64,000 bases of DNA from UBA9676 sp963837105 (GTDB taxonomy: Bacteria > Actinomycetota > Actinomycetes > Streptosporangiales > Streptosporangiaceae), in contig CAWIMG010000020.1 of the NCBI GenBank assembly GCA_963837105.1, positions 35,459 through 99,458 of the forward strand. Direction: 5' to 3'. The notes under the pieces were generated by a model, which saw only the letters and a list, made by a program, of their open reading frames with translations, was not told the DNA's origin and did no database searches. Made by a program: the position numbers and the translations under genes. Shown here one piece after another: positions 16,666 through 25,031 of the stretch. Position 1 is the first letter of the stretch, and every line of letters begins with the position of its first letter.

Positions 16666-17685
16666 ATGACCGAGGTCGCGAAGCCGGCGCAGACCACCCC
16701 ACCCCGGCCAGCCACCCCCATCCCCGTCGGCCAGCTGGAGTGGCTGCTGGCGACCGCCTCCCGGGCGCCGTCGATCCACAACACCCAGCCGTGGCGGTTC
16801 CGGGTCGGCGAGGACGTGATCGAGTTGCACGCCGATCCGGACAGCCGGCTCCGCACGGACCGGGGCGGCCGGGAGATGCTGATCAGCTGTGGTGCGGCCC
16901 TGTTCGGCCTCCGGCTGGCGGTGCGCGGGCTGGGCTATCTGCCGGAGGTGGACCAGGTTCCCGACCAGGCCCACCCCAACCTGGTCGCCCGGGTCACGCT
17001 GGGCCAGGCGGTGGCCGTGACCGACCGGGAGAAGCGGCTGCTCGCCGCGGTACCGCACCGGCACACCCACCGTGGCGCCTTCGATGACGGTGAGCTGCCG
17101 GCCGGGCTGCTGCCCGGGCTGCAGCATGACGCCCTTACCGAGGGCGCCGCGCTCGCCGTCGTCGGTGGCCCCGCCGACTACCCGAAGCTGGCTGCCCTGG
17201 TGGCCGACGCGGCACGGGTCCAGGCACTGAACCCGATCGTGCGGGAGGAGGTCCTGCGCTGGAGCCGGGTGGCCGGCAGCCGGGCCCGGGACGGGGTACC
17301 CGCGCTCGCCTTCCCGCAGGCAGCGGAGACCGGCCCAGGCCGGCTCACGCCGCGTGACTTCGACCTCGGCCGCCATGTCGGGCGGCTGCCCGCACCCGGC
17401 CCGGCCGGGCCGCCGCCCGCGGCCACCGCCGTGCTGCTCACCCATGGTGACAGCCGGGCCGACTGGCTGCAGGCCGGGCAGGCGCTGTACCGGCTGCTGA
17501 TCCACGCGGCCACCGCCTGGGTCTTCGCCAGCCTGCATTCGCAGGCGCTGGAGGTCCCGCTGATGCGGGAGCTGATCCAGACCCGGCTGGCACTGCCGGG
17601 CTATCCGCAGATGCTGCTCCAGTTCGGCCGGTCGAGCACGAGCCTGGCGACCGCCCGCCGCTCGGTTCCCGATTCCCTTATCTAG
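16666..17685 (+). CDS. Acg-family nitroreductase-like FMN protein
   Basis: The ATG at 16666 has AGGTGAGG before it. The 339-residue protein has the Acg signature LATASRAPSIHNTQPWRFRV near the N-terminus, then SCGAALFGLRLAVRGLGY, VPHRHTHRGAFDDGELP, DSRADWLQAGQALYRLL and LPGYPQMLLQFGR. Acg proteins (Rv2032, Rv3131 in M. tuberculosis) have a nitroreductase fold with a self-masked flavin site and are strongly DosR-induced; their substrate is unknown. It has the same length as the paralogue at 44505-45524. It follows the SRPBCC-like gene and is closed by a strong hairpin. Confidence 0.88.
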   Translation: MTEVAKPAQTTPPRPATPIPVGQLEWLLATASRAPSIHNTQPWRFRVGEDVIELHADPDSRLRTDRGGREMLISCGAALFGLRLAVRGLGYLPEVDQVPDQAHPNLVARVTLGQAVAVTDREKRLLAAVPHRHTHRGAFDDGELPAGLLPGLQHDALTEGAALAVVGGPADYPKLAALVADAARVQALNPIVREEVLRWSRVAGSRARDGVPALAFPQAAETGPGRLTPRDFDLGRHVGRLPAPGPAGPPPAATAVLLTHGDSRADWLQAGQALYRLLIHAATAWVFASLHSQALEVPLMRELIQTRLALPGYPQMLLQFGRSSTSLATARRSVPDSLI

Positions 17686-17686
17686 C

Positions 17687-17725
17687 AGCGGAAACCCGGC
17701 GGCGGATGGCCGCCGGGTTTCCGCT
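17687..17725 (+). terminator. Hairpin directly after the Acg-type gene
   Basis: A perfect 17-bp stem (AGCGGAAACCCGGCGGC) with a 5-base loop starts at the stop codon. No T tract follows. Confidence 0.75.
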
Positions 17726-17826
17726 AGGCCGAACGTCCCGCTGATCCGGGCCGGATCGCCCTGCCCGCCGGTGGGTGCGGCCACCGACACTGAAGGCACG
17801 AGGGCCCGCAGGAGGTGGGAAAGCAG

Positions 17827-17934
17827 ATGGCAGCCAGAACGTCCCCGGCGGGCGACAATGTGAGCGTGGCCACCCACGCGCCATGGCCGGCCGTGTCTGT
17901 GCCGGGCGGCCGGTCCTGGCGGACTGGGGGGTGA
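17827..17934 (+). CDS. Possible small ORF of 35 residues
   Basis: An ATG follows AGGAGG at 17810-17815 and a leader resembling that of the USP at 20983 (GCAGATGGCAGC). The peptide MAARTSPAGDNVSVATHAPW continues to a stop just before the DUF1918 start. It resembles nothing I know. It may be a real leader peptide or the remnant of a larger gene. Confidence 0.3.
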   Translation: MAARTSPAGDNVSVATHAPWPAVSVPGGRSWRTGG

Positions 17935-17939
17935 CTGTC

Positions 17940-18164
17940 ATGCGAGCTCATGTCGGTGACCGGCTGGTGCTGGGAGACGACCGGATCGGGGTGGTGATCG
18001 GGGTGCCATCGGACGACGGCAGGCCGCCTTATATCGTCAAGTGGCTGAAGGACGGCCACATCGCCATGGTGACGCCCGACCAGTACTCCCGGCTCGTGCC
18101 GGGGCCGTGGCTGGCCAGCAGCAACGGGAAACTGGGAGGCACGCCGCCCGGAGGCCGGGAGTGA
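17940..18164 (+). CDS. DUF1918 domain protein
   Basis: The 74-residue protein starts at ATG 17940 with GGGGGG nine bases before it. It shows the DUF1918 pattern: MRAHVGDRLVLGDDRIGVVIGV, then RPPYIVKWLKDGHIAMVTP and DQYSRLVPG. It is an SH3-like small domain. The M. tuberculosis homologue Rv0569 is in the DosR regulon; a DNA-binding role has been suggested for that family, not shown here. Its stop overlaps the next start (GTGA), so it is co-translated with the acyl-CoA synthetase gene. Confidence 0.85.
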   Translation: MRAHVGDRLVLGDDRIGVVIGVPSDDGRPPYIVKWLKDGHIAMVTPDQYSRLVPGPWLASSNGKLGGTPPGGRE

Positions 18165-20950
18165 CGGCGGACCGCACCACCACCAGCCGGGCTGGCCGCG
18201 GTGAGGTGAGCCCGGAGGATCTTCTGCAGGCCGGGACCTACGCCTTGCTGACCGACGGCAGCACCGTCGAGATCCGGCACGCCCGGCCGGACGACGCACG
18301 CGCAGTCCAGGCCATGCACGCGGCCATGTCTGCCGACAACTTCTATCTGCGTTTCTTCAGCCTGAGCCCGCGCAGCGCGGAGACGGAGGCCCGCCGGGTC
18401 TGCCGGGAGCCAGGCCCGGATCACGCGGCGCTGCTGGCCTGGCTGGGCAGCCGCCTGGTCGGGGTGGCCAGCTACGAACTGGCCAAGCCGGAAACGGCGG
18501 AAGTGGCGTTCGCGGTGCCGGACGATCTGCACGGCCGGGGCATTGCCACGCTGCTGCTGGAGTACCTGGTGTCGATCGCCCGGGAGCGCGGGCTGCACGC
18601 CTTTACCGCGGAGACGCTCGCCGACAACACCGCGATGCTGGCCGTCTTTTCCGGCGCTGGGCTGCCCGTGCGGCGGCGCAGTGCCGACGGCGTGGTGGAA
18701 CTGACCTTCCCGCTGCCCGGAGGAGAGGCCGATGGCCTGGGCAGCTACCTGGACTCGGTGGCCGCCCGGGAGAGCCGGGCGGACGTGGCCACCATGCGGC
18801 ACCTGCTCGCGCCAGCCTCGGTGGCGGTGATCGGCGCCAGCCGCAGGCGGGGCACGGTTGGCCGGGAAATCCTGCAGAACATCGCCGGGGCCGGCTTCGC
18901 CGGGGAAATCTACCCGGTCAACCCGCGGGCCAGTTCGCTGGCGGGCCGGCGGTGCCTGGCGTCAGCGGCCGATCTGCCCGAGCACGTGGATGTAGCGGTG
19001 ATAGCGGTGCCCGCCGCCGCCGTTCCGGCGGTGGCCGAACAGTGCGGCCAGCGCGGGGTCCGGTCGCTGGTGGTGATCACCTCGGGCCTCGGCGCGCAAG
19101 GCGCCGACCTGCTGGCCTCCTGCCGCAGGCACGGCATGCGGCTGGTCGGGCCCAACTGCTTCGGCATCGCGGTGCCGGGCATCGGCCTGGACGCCACGTT
19201 CGCCAGCAGCCATCCCACGGCCGGCATCGCCGGGCTGGTGGTCCAGTCGGGCGGTATTGGGGTATCGCTGCTCGATCACCTGTCCCGGCTGGGCATCGGC
19301 GTTTCCTCGTTCGCGTCGGTCGGCGACAAGTACGACGTGTCCAGCAACGACATGCTGACCTGGTGGGAGCAAGATGGCCAGACCAGGCTGGCCGTGCTGT
19401 ACGTGGAGTCGTTCGGCAGCCCGCGCAAGTTCGGCCGCACCGCCCGCCGGGTCGGGAACCGGATGCCGGTGCTCACAGTGATCGGCGGCAGGTCCGCCGC
19501 GGGCCAGCGGGCCGCCGCCTCGCACACCGCGGCGGCGGCCACCCCGCTGGTCACCCAGGAAGCCCTGTTCGGCCAGGCCGGCATCATCGCCGTGACCGGC
19601 CTGGGCGAACTGGTGGAGACCATCGCCATGCTGGCGGGCCAGCCGCTGCCGGCCGGGAACCGGGTGGCGATCGTCACCAACGCTGGTGGCGCCGGGGTGC
19701 TCGCGGCTGATGCCTGCGGTGACAACGGGCTGCAGGTGGCCGGCCTGTCCAGCGCCACCCGGCGCAGGCTGACCCGGCTGCTGCCGGCCGGGGCAGTGGT
19801 GACCGGCCCGGTGGACACCACTGCCGCCGTCAGCGAGGCGGTGTTCCGCGGCTGCCTGGCGGAGGTGGCGGCGGACCAGGGGGTGGATGCGCTGCTGGTG
19901 GTCGCCGTTCCCACGGCTCTGGCGGATCTGCGCAAGGCCGTCAGCGCCGCCGCCGTCGGCAAGCCACTGGTGGCCTGCATGCTCGACCAGCAGGAGACCG
20001 TCGCCATGCTGCCCCAGCTGGGCGCGCCCAGCCCCGGTCAAGCGGCCAAGCCCGCCACGCCCGGGCCAGGCCCGGCAGGCGCACTGGATGGCCAGGCCGG
20101 CGAGCGGGCGGTTCCCGTCTACGCCTACCCGGAAGGTGCGGCCAGGGCGCTCGGGCACGCCGCGAAGTACCGCAGGTGGCGTGAGCAGCCGCCGGGCCAG
20201 GTCCCCTACCTCGGCGGGGTGCGGGCCGCGGATGCCCGCGCCCAGCTGGGGCGGTTCCTGGCCAGCCATCCCGGCGGTGGCTGGCTGCCCCCGGCCACGG
20301 TCGGCGACCTACTGCAGTGCTACCAGATCCCGCTGGTCGACACCCGGCTGGCGGCGGACGAGCAGGCGGCGGTGGCCGCCGCCGCCGAACTGGGCGGCCC
20401 GGTCGTCCTCAAGGCCGACGTGCCCGGGCTGGTGCACAAGACCGAGGCCGGCGCGGTCAAGCTGTACCTGCGCGACGAGCAGGAGGTGCGGGCGGCCTAC
20501 CAGGATCTGTCGGCCGCGTTCGGGGCGGATCTGACCGGCGTGCTGGTGCAGCCGATGCTCACCGGCGGCGTCGAGGTGCTGATCGGCGTGGTGCAGGAGG
20601 AGGTGTTCGGCCCGCTGGTGGTGTTCGGCCTGGGCGGGGTCGCCACCGACGTGCTCGGTGACCACGCGGCCCGGCTCACCCCGCTCACCGACGTGGACGC
20701 GGACGACCTCATCCGCAGCGTGCACGCGGCACCGCTGCTGTTCGGCCACCGGGGCAGCCCGCCGGTGGACACCACCGCGCTTCGCGACATGCTGTTGCGT
20801 GTCAGCCGTTTGGCCGAAGATCTGCACGAGGTTTCCGAACTCGATCTCAACCCGGTCATCGCGACCAGCACGGGTGCCCATGCCGTGGACGCCCGGATCC
20901 GGGTCAGCCCGGCCCAGCCGCGGGACCCGTTCCTGCGGCGGCTCCGCTGA
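18161..20950 (+). CDS. GNAT acetyltransferase fused to NDP-forming acyl-CoA synthetase
   Basis: The 929-residue protein starts at GTG 18161. Residues about 35-190 form a GNAT domain (VEIRHARPDDARAVQAMHA; AVPDDLHGRGIATLLLEYL; ETLADNTAML). Residues about 210-650 are the CoA-binding and ligase part (VAVIGASRRRGTVGREI; AEIYPVNP-like; VGPNCFGIAVPG; QSGGIGVSLLDHLSRLG; SHTAAAATP with the phospho-His; VTNAGGAGVLAADAC). Residues about 700-929 are the ATP-grasp (VVLKADVPGLVHKTEAGAVKL; GVEVLIGVVQEEVFGPLVVFGLGG; SELDLNPV). ADP-forming enzymes make ATP from acyl-CoA or the reverse; the fused form is common in actinobacteria and may act as a protein acyltransferase. It fits energy saving from acetyl-CoA. 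Confidence 0.88.
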   Translation: MTADRTTTSRAGRGEVSPEDLLQAGTYALLTDGSTVEIRHARPDDARAVQAMHAAMSADNFYLRFFSLSPRSAETEARRVCREPGPDHAALLAWLGSRLVGVASYELAKPETAEVAFAVPDDLHGRGIATLLLEYLVSIARERGLHAFTAETLADNTAMLAVFSGAGLPVRRRSADGVVELTFPLPGGEADGLGSYLDSVAARESRADVATMRHLLAPASVAVIGASRRRGTVGREILQNIAGAGFAGEIYPVNPRASSLAGRRCLASAADLPEHVDVAVIAVPAAAVPAVAEQCGQRGVRSLVVITSGLGAQGADLLASCRRHGMRLVGPNCFGIAVPGIGLDATFASSHPTAGIAGLVVQSGGIGVSLLDHLSRLGIGVSSFASVGDKYDVSSNDMLTWWEQDGQTRLAVLYVESFGSPRKFGRTARRVGNRMPVLTVIGGRSAAGQRAAASHTAAAATPLVTQEALFGQAGIIAVTGLGELVETIAMLAGQPLPAGNRVAIVTNAGGAGVLAADACGDNGLQVAGLSSATRRRLTRLLPAGAVVTGPVDTTAAVSEAVFRGCLAEVAADQGVDALLVVAVPTALADLRKAVSAAAVGKPLVACMLDQQETVAMLPQLGAPSPGQAAKPATPGPGPAGALDGQAGERAVPVYAYPEGAARALGHAAKYRRWREQPPGQVPYLGGVRAADARAQLGRFLASHPGGGWLPPATVGDLLQCYQIPLVDTRLAADEQAAVAAAAELGGPVVLKADVPGLVHKTEAGAVKLYLRDEQEVRAAYQDLSAAFGADLTGVLVQPMLTGGVEVLIGVVQEEVFGPLVVFGLGGVATDVLGDHAARLTPLTDVDADDLIRSVHAAPLLFGHRGSPPVDTTALRDMLLRVSRLAEDLHEVSELDLNPVIATSTGAHAVDARIRVSPAQPRDPFLRRLR

Positions 20951-20982
20951 CACCGGCACCACCCCGGCAAAGGAGGAAGCAG

Positions 20983-21449
20983 ATGGCAGCAGACCCCGGC
21001 GGGCAGCGGCCCCGCATCGTGGCCGGTGTGGACGGATCCCCTCCTCCCTGGCGGCCCTGCGGTGGGCGGTCCAGCAGGCCGGGCGCACCGGCGGCACCGT
21101 GGATGCCGTCATCGCCTGGCAGTTCCCGGCCACCGGCAACTTCGGCTGGGCGCCGGTCTCGGCGATCGACGACCTCGACTTCGAGTCGGCCGCCAAGCAC
21201 ACCCTGGAGCAGGCGATCGGCAGCCTGGGTGAACTGGCGGCCGGCGTGCCGGTGCAGCCACTGGTGATGCAGGGGCTGCCGGCGCAGGTGCTGCTGGACG
21301 CGGCCGTGGGGGCGGACCTGCTGGTGGTCGGCAGCCGCGGTCATGGCGGGTTCGCCGACGCGCTGCTCGGCTCGGTCAGCCAGCACTGCGTGCACCACGC
21401 GCCCTGCCCGGTGGTGGTCATGCGCGGAGAGGAGCAGGCCGATGGCTGA
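20983..21449 (+). CDS. Universal stress protein (UspA fold), frameshifted as written
   Basis: The ATG follows AAAGGAGG. The first residues RPRIVAGVDGSP carry the USP start; near 21044, in a CCCCTCCTCCC run, one base is missing and the frame changes. The rest (SLAALRWAVQQAGRTGGTVDAV, LPAQVLLDAAVGADLLVVGS, RGHGGFADALLGSVSQHCVHHAPCPVVVMR) has the ATP-binding G-x2-G-x9-G-S motif. It is a single-domain protein of about 155 residues. It lies 32 bases after the acyl-CoA synthetase gene and overlaps the PPOX gene by eight bases. Confidence 0.85.
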
Positions 21450-21915
21450 CCTGACCGGCGGCCACCCCGGCTCCCCGGTGGCCGTGCTGGAACCGCTGGC
21501 CGAGGCCGAATGCCTGCGGCTGATCTCGCCGGGCGGGATCGGCCGGATCGCCTACTCGGGCCGGTACGGGCTGACCGTGCTGCCGGTCAACTACAAGCTG
21601 CACGACGGGGCCATCGTGTTCCGGACCTCACAGCGCAGCTTGACCGGCGAGGATCTGCGGACCGGGATCGCCCACGCCGAGTACCTGGTGGCGTTCGAGA
21701 TCGACCACATCGACCCGATCAGCCGGGAAGGCTGGAGCGTGCTCATCCACGGCCCGGCACACCACATGGACTCCGAGGCGGAGCGGGCGGCCGTGCTGGC
21801 ATCGGAGGTCGAGCCGTGGCCGGGCGGGCCGCACGAGCACGCCATCCGGATCATCCCGGAGCGGATCACCGGGCGCCGGCTGCGCCGGATGCCACCGGCA
21901 GGCGAGCCGGCCTAG
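21442..21915 (+). CDS. Pyridoxamine 5'-phosphate oxidase-fold (PPOX) flavin/F420-type protein
   Basis: The 157-residue protein begins at ATG 21442 behind GGAGAGGAG. It has the split-barrel pattern: LAEAECLRLISPGGIGRIAYSG, LTVLPVNYKLHDGAIVFRT, LVAFEIDHIDPISREGWSVLIHGPA, IRIIPERITGRRLRRM. This group binds FMN or F420 and is typical of mycobacterial DosR genes Rv0080 and Rv3129. Substrate unknown. It is the last gene of the DUF1918, synthetase, USP, PPOX operon and faces the phosphoketolase gene 8 bases away. Confidence 0.85.
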   Translation: MADLTGGHPGSPVAVLEPLAEAECLRLISPGGIGRIAYSGRYGLTVLPVNYKLHDGAIVFRTSQRSLTGEDLRTGIAHAEYLVAFEIDHIDPISREGWSVLIHGPAHHMDSEAERAAVLASEVEPWPGGPHEHAIRIIPERITGRRLRRMPPAGEPA

Positions 21916-21922
21916 CCCAGGC

Positions 21923-24313
21923 CTAGCCCGCGGCCGGTGCCCCCGGCCAGGCCCAGTCACGGACCTCGGGCAGGTCCTCGCCGTGCTCCCGGGTCCAGGC
22001 CCAGTGCCGGGCCCGGGTGTCCACCATCTCCTGCCGCAGCCAGGCGGCGGTCCTGTTCAGCCCGGGCACCCGGTCGATCACGTCCATCACCAGGTGGAAC
22101 CGGTCCATGTTGTTACGCACGACCATGTCGAACGGGGTGGTCGTGGTGCCTTCCTCGATGTAGCCGCGGACGTGGATGTTGCCGTGCCCGGCCCGCCGGT
22201 AGGTGAGCCGGTGGATCAGCCACGGGTAGCCGTGGTAGGCGAAGATCACCGGCCTGCCGGTGGTGAACAGCGCATCGAACTCGGCCTCGTTCATCCCGTG
22301 CGGGTGCTCGGACTCCGGCTGCAGCCGCATCAGGTCGACCACGTTCACCACCCGGACCCGCAGTTCCGGCAGGTGGGTGGCCAGAATGCTGGCCGCGGCC
22401 AGCACTTCCAGCGTCGGCACGTCGCCGGCGCAGGCCAGCACGACGTCCGGTTCGGCGCCGTCGCCGTCGCTGCTGGCCCACTCCCAGATCCCGGCACCGC
22501 GGGTGCAGTGCAGGATCGCGGCCTCCATGCCCAGCCAGTCCTGGCACGGCTGCTTGCCCGCGACGATGACGTTGACGTAATCCCGGCTGCGCAGGCAGTG
22601 ATCGGCCACCGACAGCAGTGTGTTCGCGTCCGGCGGCAGGTAGACCCGGATCACCTCGGCCTTCTTGTTCATCACATGATCGATGAAGCCCGGATCCTGG
22701 TGCGAGAAGCCGTTGTGATCCTGCCGCCAGACATGCGAGGTGAGCAGGTAGTTCAGCGACGCGACCGGCCGCCGCCAGGGCAGCGCGCGGGATACCTTCA
22801 GCCATTTCGCGTGCTGGTTGAACATCGAGTCGACGATGTGGATGAACGCCTCGTAGCAGGAGAAGAAGCCGTGCCGGCCGGTCAGCAGGTACCCCTCCAG
22901 CCAGCCCTGGCAGGTGTGCTCGGAGAGGATCTCCATCACCCGGCCGTCGGTGGCCAGGTGCTCGTCCACCGGCAGGACCCGCTCCTGCCAGGTCTTGCCG
23001 GTCACCTCCAGCAGCGCGGTCAGCCGGTTCGACTCGGTCTCGTCCGGGCCGAACACCCGGAAGTTGGCGCTGCCGGCGTTGAGCCGCATCACGTCGCGCA
23101 GCATGCCGCCGAGCACCCTGGTTGGCTCGGACAGGCTGGCGCCGGGGACGGGCACATCGATGGCGTAGTCCCGGAAGTCCGGCAGCGCCAAATCCCGCAG
23201 CAGCAGGCCCCCGTTCGCGTGCGGGCAGGCGCCCAGCCGCAGGTCACCCTCCGGAACGTGGGCCAGCAGTTCCGGCCGGGGCCGGCCCTGGCCGTCGAAC
23301 AGTTCCGCCGGCCGGTAGGACAGCAGCCAGTCGGACAGCTGCCGCAGGTGCGCCGGGTTCGTCCTGACCTCGGCCAGCGGCACCTGGTGCGACCGCCAGG
23401 TGCCGGCCACCGGCAGCCCGTCCACCTCGGCCGGCCCGGTCCAGCCCTTGGGGGTGCGCAGCACGATCAGCGGCCAGCGCGGCCGCTCCCCGCCACCGCC
23501 GGCCCGGGCCCGCTCGCCGATGGCCGCGATCGCGGCCAGGGCCCCGTCCACCGCCACCGCCATCTGCTGATGCATAATGGATGGCTCATCGCCGGTCACG
23601 TAGACCGGCTGGTAGCCGTAGCCACGCAGGAGCGCATCGAGTTCGCTGCCGGGGATCCTGGCCAGCAGCGCCGGATTGGCGATCTTGTAGCCATTCAGGT
23701 GCAGGATCGGCAGGACCGCGCCGTCCCGCGCCGGGTTCAGGAACCGGTGCCCGTGCCAGCCGGTCGCCAGCGGGCCGGTCTCGGCCTCGCCGTCGCCGAC
23801 CACACACGCCACCACCAGGCCCGGGTTGTCGAAGGCGGCGCCGAAGGCATGCGCGAGTGAATAGCCAAGTTCCCCGCCCTCGTGGATGGAGCCGGGCGTC
23901 TCCGGCGCCACATGGCTGGGCACCCCGCCGGGGAAGGAGAACTGCCGGAACAGCTCGGCCATCCCGGCCGCATCCCGCGGCACGCCCGGGTACACCTGCG
24001 TATAGCTGCCCTCCAGCCAGCTGTTGGCGAGCGCGGCCGGGCCGCCATGGCCCGGCCCGATCACGATCATCATGGGCGTGCCGCGCGCCCGGATCGCCCG
24101 GGACAGGTGGGCCCAGATGAAGTTCAGCCCGGGCGAGGTGCCCCAGTGGCCGAGCAGCCGCGGCTTGATGTGCTCGGGCCGCAGCGGCTCGGTCAGCAGC
24201 GGGTTGGCCAGCAGGTAGATCTGGCCCGCTGCCAGGTAGTTGGCGGCCCGCCAGTAGGCGTCCAGGCCTGCCAGTTCCCCGCCGGTCAGCGCTTCGGCGT
24301 CAGTCCTGCTCAT
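21923..24313 (-). CDS. xfp: Xylulose-5-phosphate/fructose-6-phosphate phosphoketolase
   Basis: The 796-residue protein has the phosphoketolase landmarks: YWRAANYLAAGQIYLLANPLL, KPRLLGHWGTSPGLNFIWAHL, VIGPGHGGPA, FSFPGGVPSHVAPETPGSIHEGGELGYSL, CVVGDGEAETGPLA (thiamine diphosphate motif), HLNGYKIANPA, and C-terminal SHVWRQDHNGFSHQDPGFIDH and FAYHGYPWLIHRLTYRR. It splits xylulose-5-phosphate or fructose-6-phosphate with phosphate to acetyl phosphate plus an aldose phosphate. Its start overlaps the upstream USP gene by 14 bases. Acetate kinase (26580-27821) can take ATP from the acetyl phosphate. Confidence 0.95.
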   Translation of the reverse strand: MSRTDAEALTGGELAGLDAYWRAANYLAAGQIYLLANPLLTEPLRPEHIKPRLLGHWGTSPGLNFIWAHLSRAIRARGTPMMIVIGPGHGGPAALANSWLEGSYTQVYPGVPRDAAGMAELFRQFSFPGGVPSHVAPETPGSIHEGGELGYSLAHAFGAAFDNPGLVVACVVGDGEAETGPLATGWHGHRFLNPARDGAVLPILHLNGYKIANPALLARIPGSELDALLRGYGYQPVYVTGDEPSIMHQQMAVAVDGALAAIAAIGERARAGGGGERPRWPLIVLRTPKGWTGPAEVDGLPVAGTWRSHQVPLAEVRTNPAHLRQLSDWLLSYRPAELFDGQGRPRPELLAHVPEGDLRLGACPHANGGLLLRDLALPDFRDYAIDVPVPGASLSEPTRVLGGMLRDVMRLNAGSANFRVFGPDETESNRLTALLEVTGKTWQERVLPVDEHLATDGRVMEILSEHTCQGWLEGYLLTGRHGFFSCYEAFIHIVDSMFNQHAKWLKVSRALPWRRPVASLNYLLTSHVWRQDHNGFSHQDPGFIDHVMNKKAEVIRVYLPPDANTLLSVADHCLRSRDYVNVIVAGKQPCQDWLGMEAAILHCTRGAGIWEWASSDGDGAEPDVVLACAGDVPTLEVLAAASILATHLPELRVRVVNVVDLMRLQPESEHPHGMNEAEFDALFTTGRPVIFAYHGYPWLIHRLTYRRAGHGNIHVRGYIEEGTTTTPFDMVVRNNMDRFHLVMDVIDRVPGLNRTAAWLRQEMVDTRARHWAWTREHGEDLPEVRDWAWPGAPAAG

Positions 24314-24764
24314 GGGCACTGTGGACGACCACGACCGGGCAGGACGCGCCGGTGACGCAGTGCAGGCTCACCGAGCCGACCAGCATCCCGGCGAAAGCCC
24401 GGTGCCCGCGGCTGCCGACCACCAGCAGGTCGGCCCCCTTCGACGCCTCGACCAGCACCTGGGCGGCGTGCCCGTAGCCGAGCGTGGCCTCCACCCCCGC
24501 GGGCGCTGGCCCGCCGTAGACCTTGGTGACCACCTCGTTGAGTGTCTCCCTCTCCTGCTCCTCGGTCTGGTGGTGGATGGACTCGGGCGCGACCTCGATG
24601 GGCGGCCCGCCAACCGCACCCGGGTAGTGCCAGGCCAGGATGGCCCGGACCCGGGCACCGGTCGCGGCGGCGTAACGCGCCGCCCAGGCCAGCGCCGCCA
24701 CCGAATCCGCGGAGCCGTCCACACCCACCACCACGAGCTGCTGCCCGGTGCTCTCGGTCGTCAT
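24300..24764 (-). CDS. Universal stress protein, co-transcribed with phosphoketolase
   Basis: The 154-residue single-domain USP has QLVVVGVDGSADSVAALAWA at the start, ILAWHYPGAVGG, and the ATP-binding LLVVGSRGHRAFAGMLVGSVSLHCVTGASCPVVVVH. It precedes and overlaps xfp, so both form one operon. A DevR-like box lies 161 bases upstream of its start, between it and the divergent permease gene. Confidence 0.9.
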   Translation of the reverse strand: MTTESTGQQLVVVGVDGSADSVAALAWAARYAAATGARVRAILAWHYPGAVGGPPIEVAPESIHHQTEEQERETLNEVVTKVYGGPAPAGVEATLGYGHAAQVLVEASKGADLLVVGSRGHRAFAGMLVGSVSLHCVTGASCPVVVVHSAHEQD

Positions 24765-24924
24765 CGCTGTCAGCCTTCCTGTCTCATGGCATGCATGCCA
24801 TAGCCAGCGGGGAATAGCCAGGCGGCTACTCCCCCAGGAGCCATCGAACCCGGTCACACCCGCGCTGTACAGGGTCAGAAGTCCCACCAGCACCGGTAGC
24901 GCCATGCCGTTCGGGTGATCACTA

Positions 24925-24938
24925 GGGACTTCCGGCCC
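24925..24938. promoter_or_regulatory. DevR-like box between usp-xfp and the APC permease
   Basis: GGGACTTCCGGCCC differs from the DosR core mainly at two positions of the middle and right half. It lies 107 bases from the permease start and 161 from the USP start and could act on both. Confidence 0.55.
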
Positions 24939-25031
24939 TGCCTGCGCGGCCATCTGTGTCTGAACCTGAAGGTGAACGACGTGGTTCACGTTACCGGGAG
25001 TCCTGGCGACGTTCCCGGAAGGAGGGTTCCA

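Noticed and set aside
21983..23860. 625-codon plus-strand frame opposite phosphoketolase
   Set aside because: Shadow reading typical of high-GC antisense; no domain pattern.
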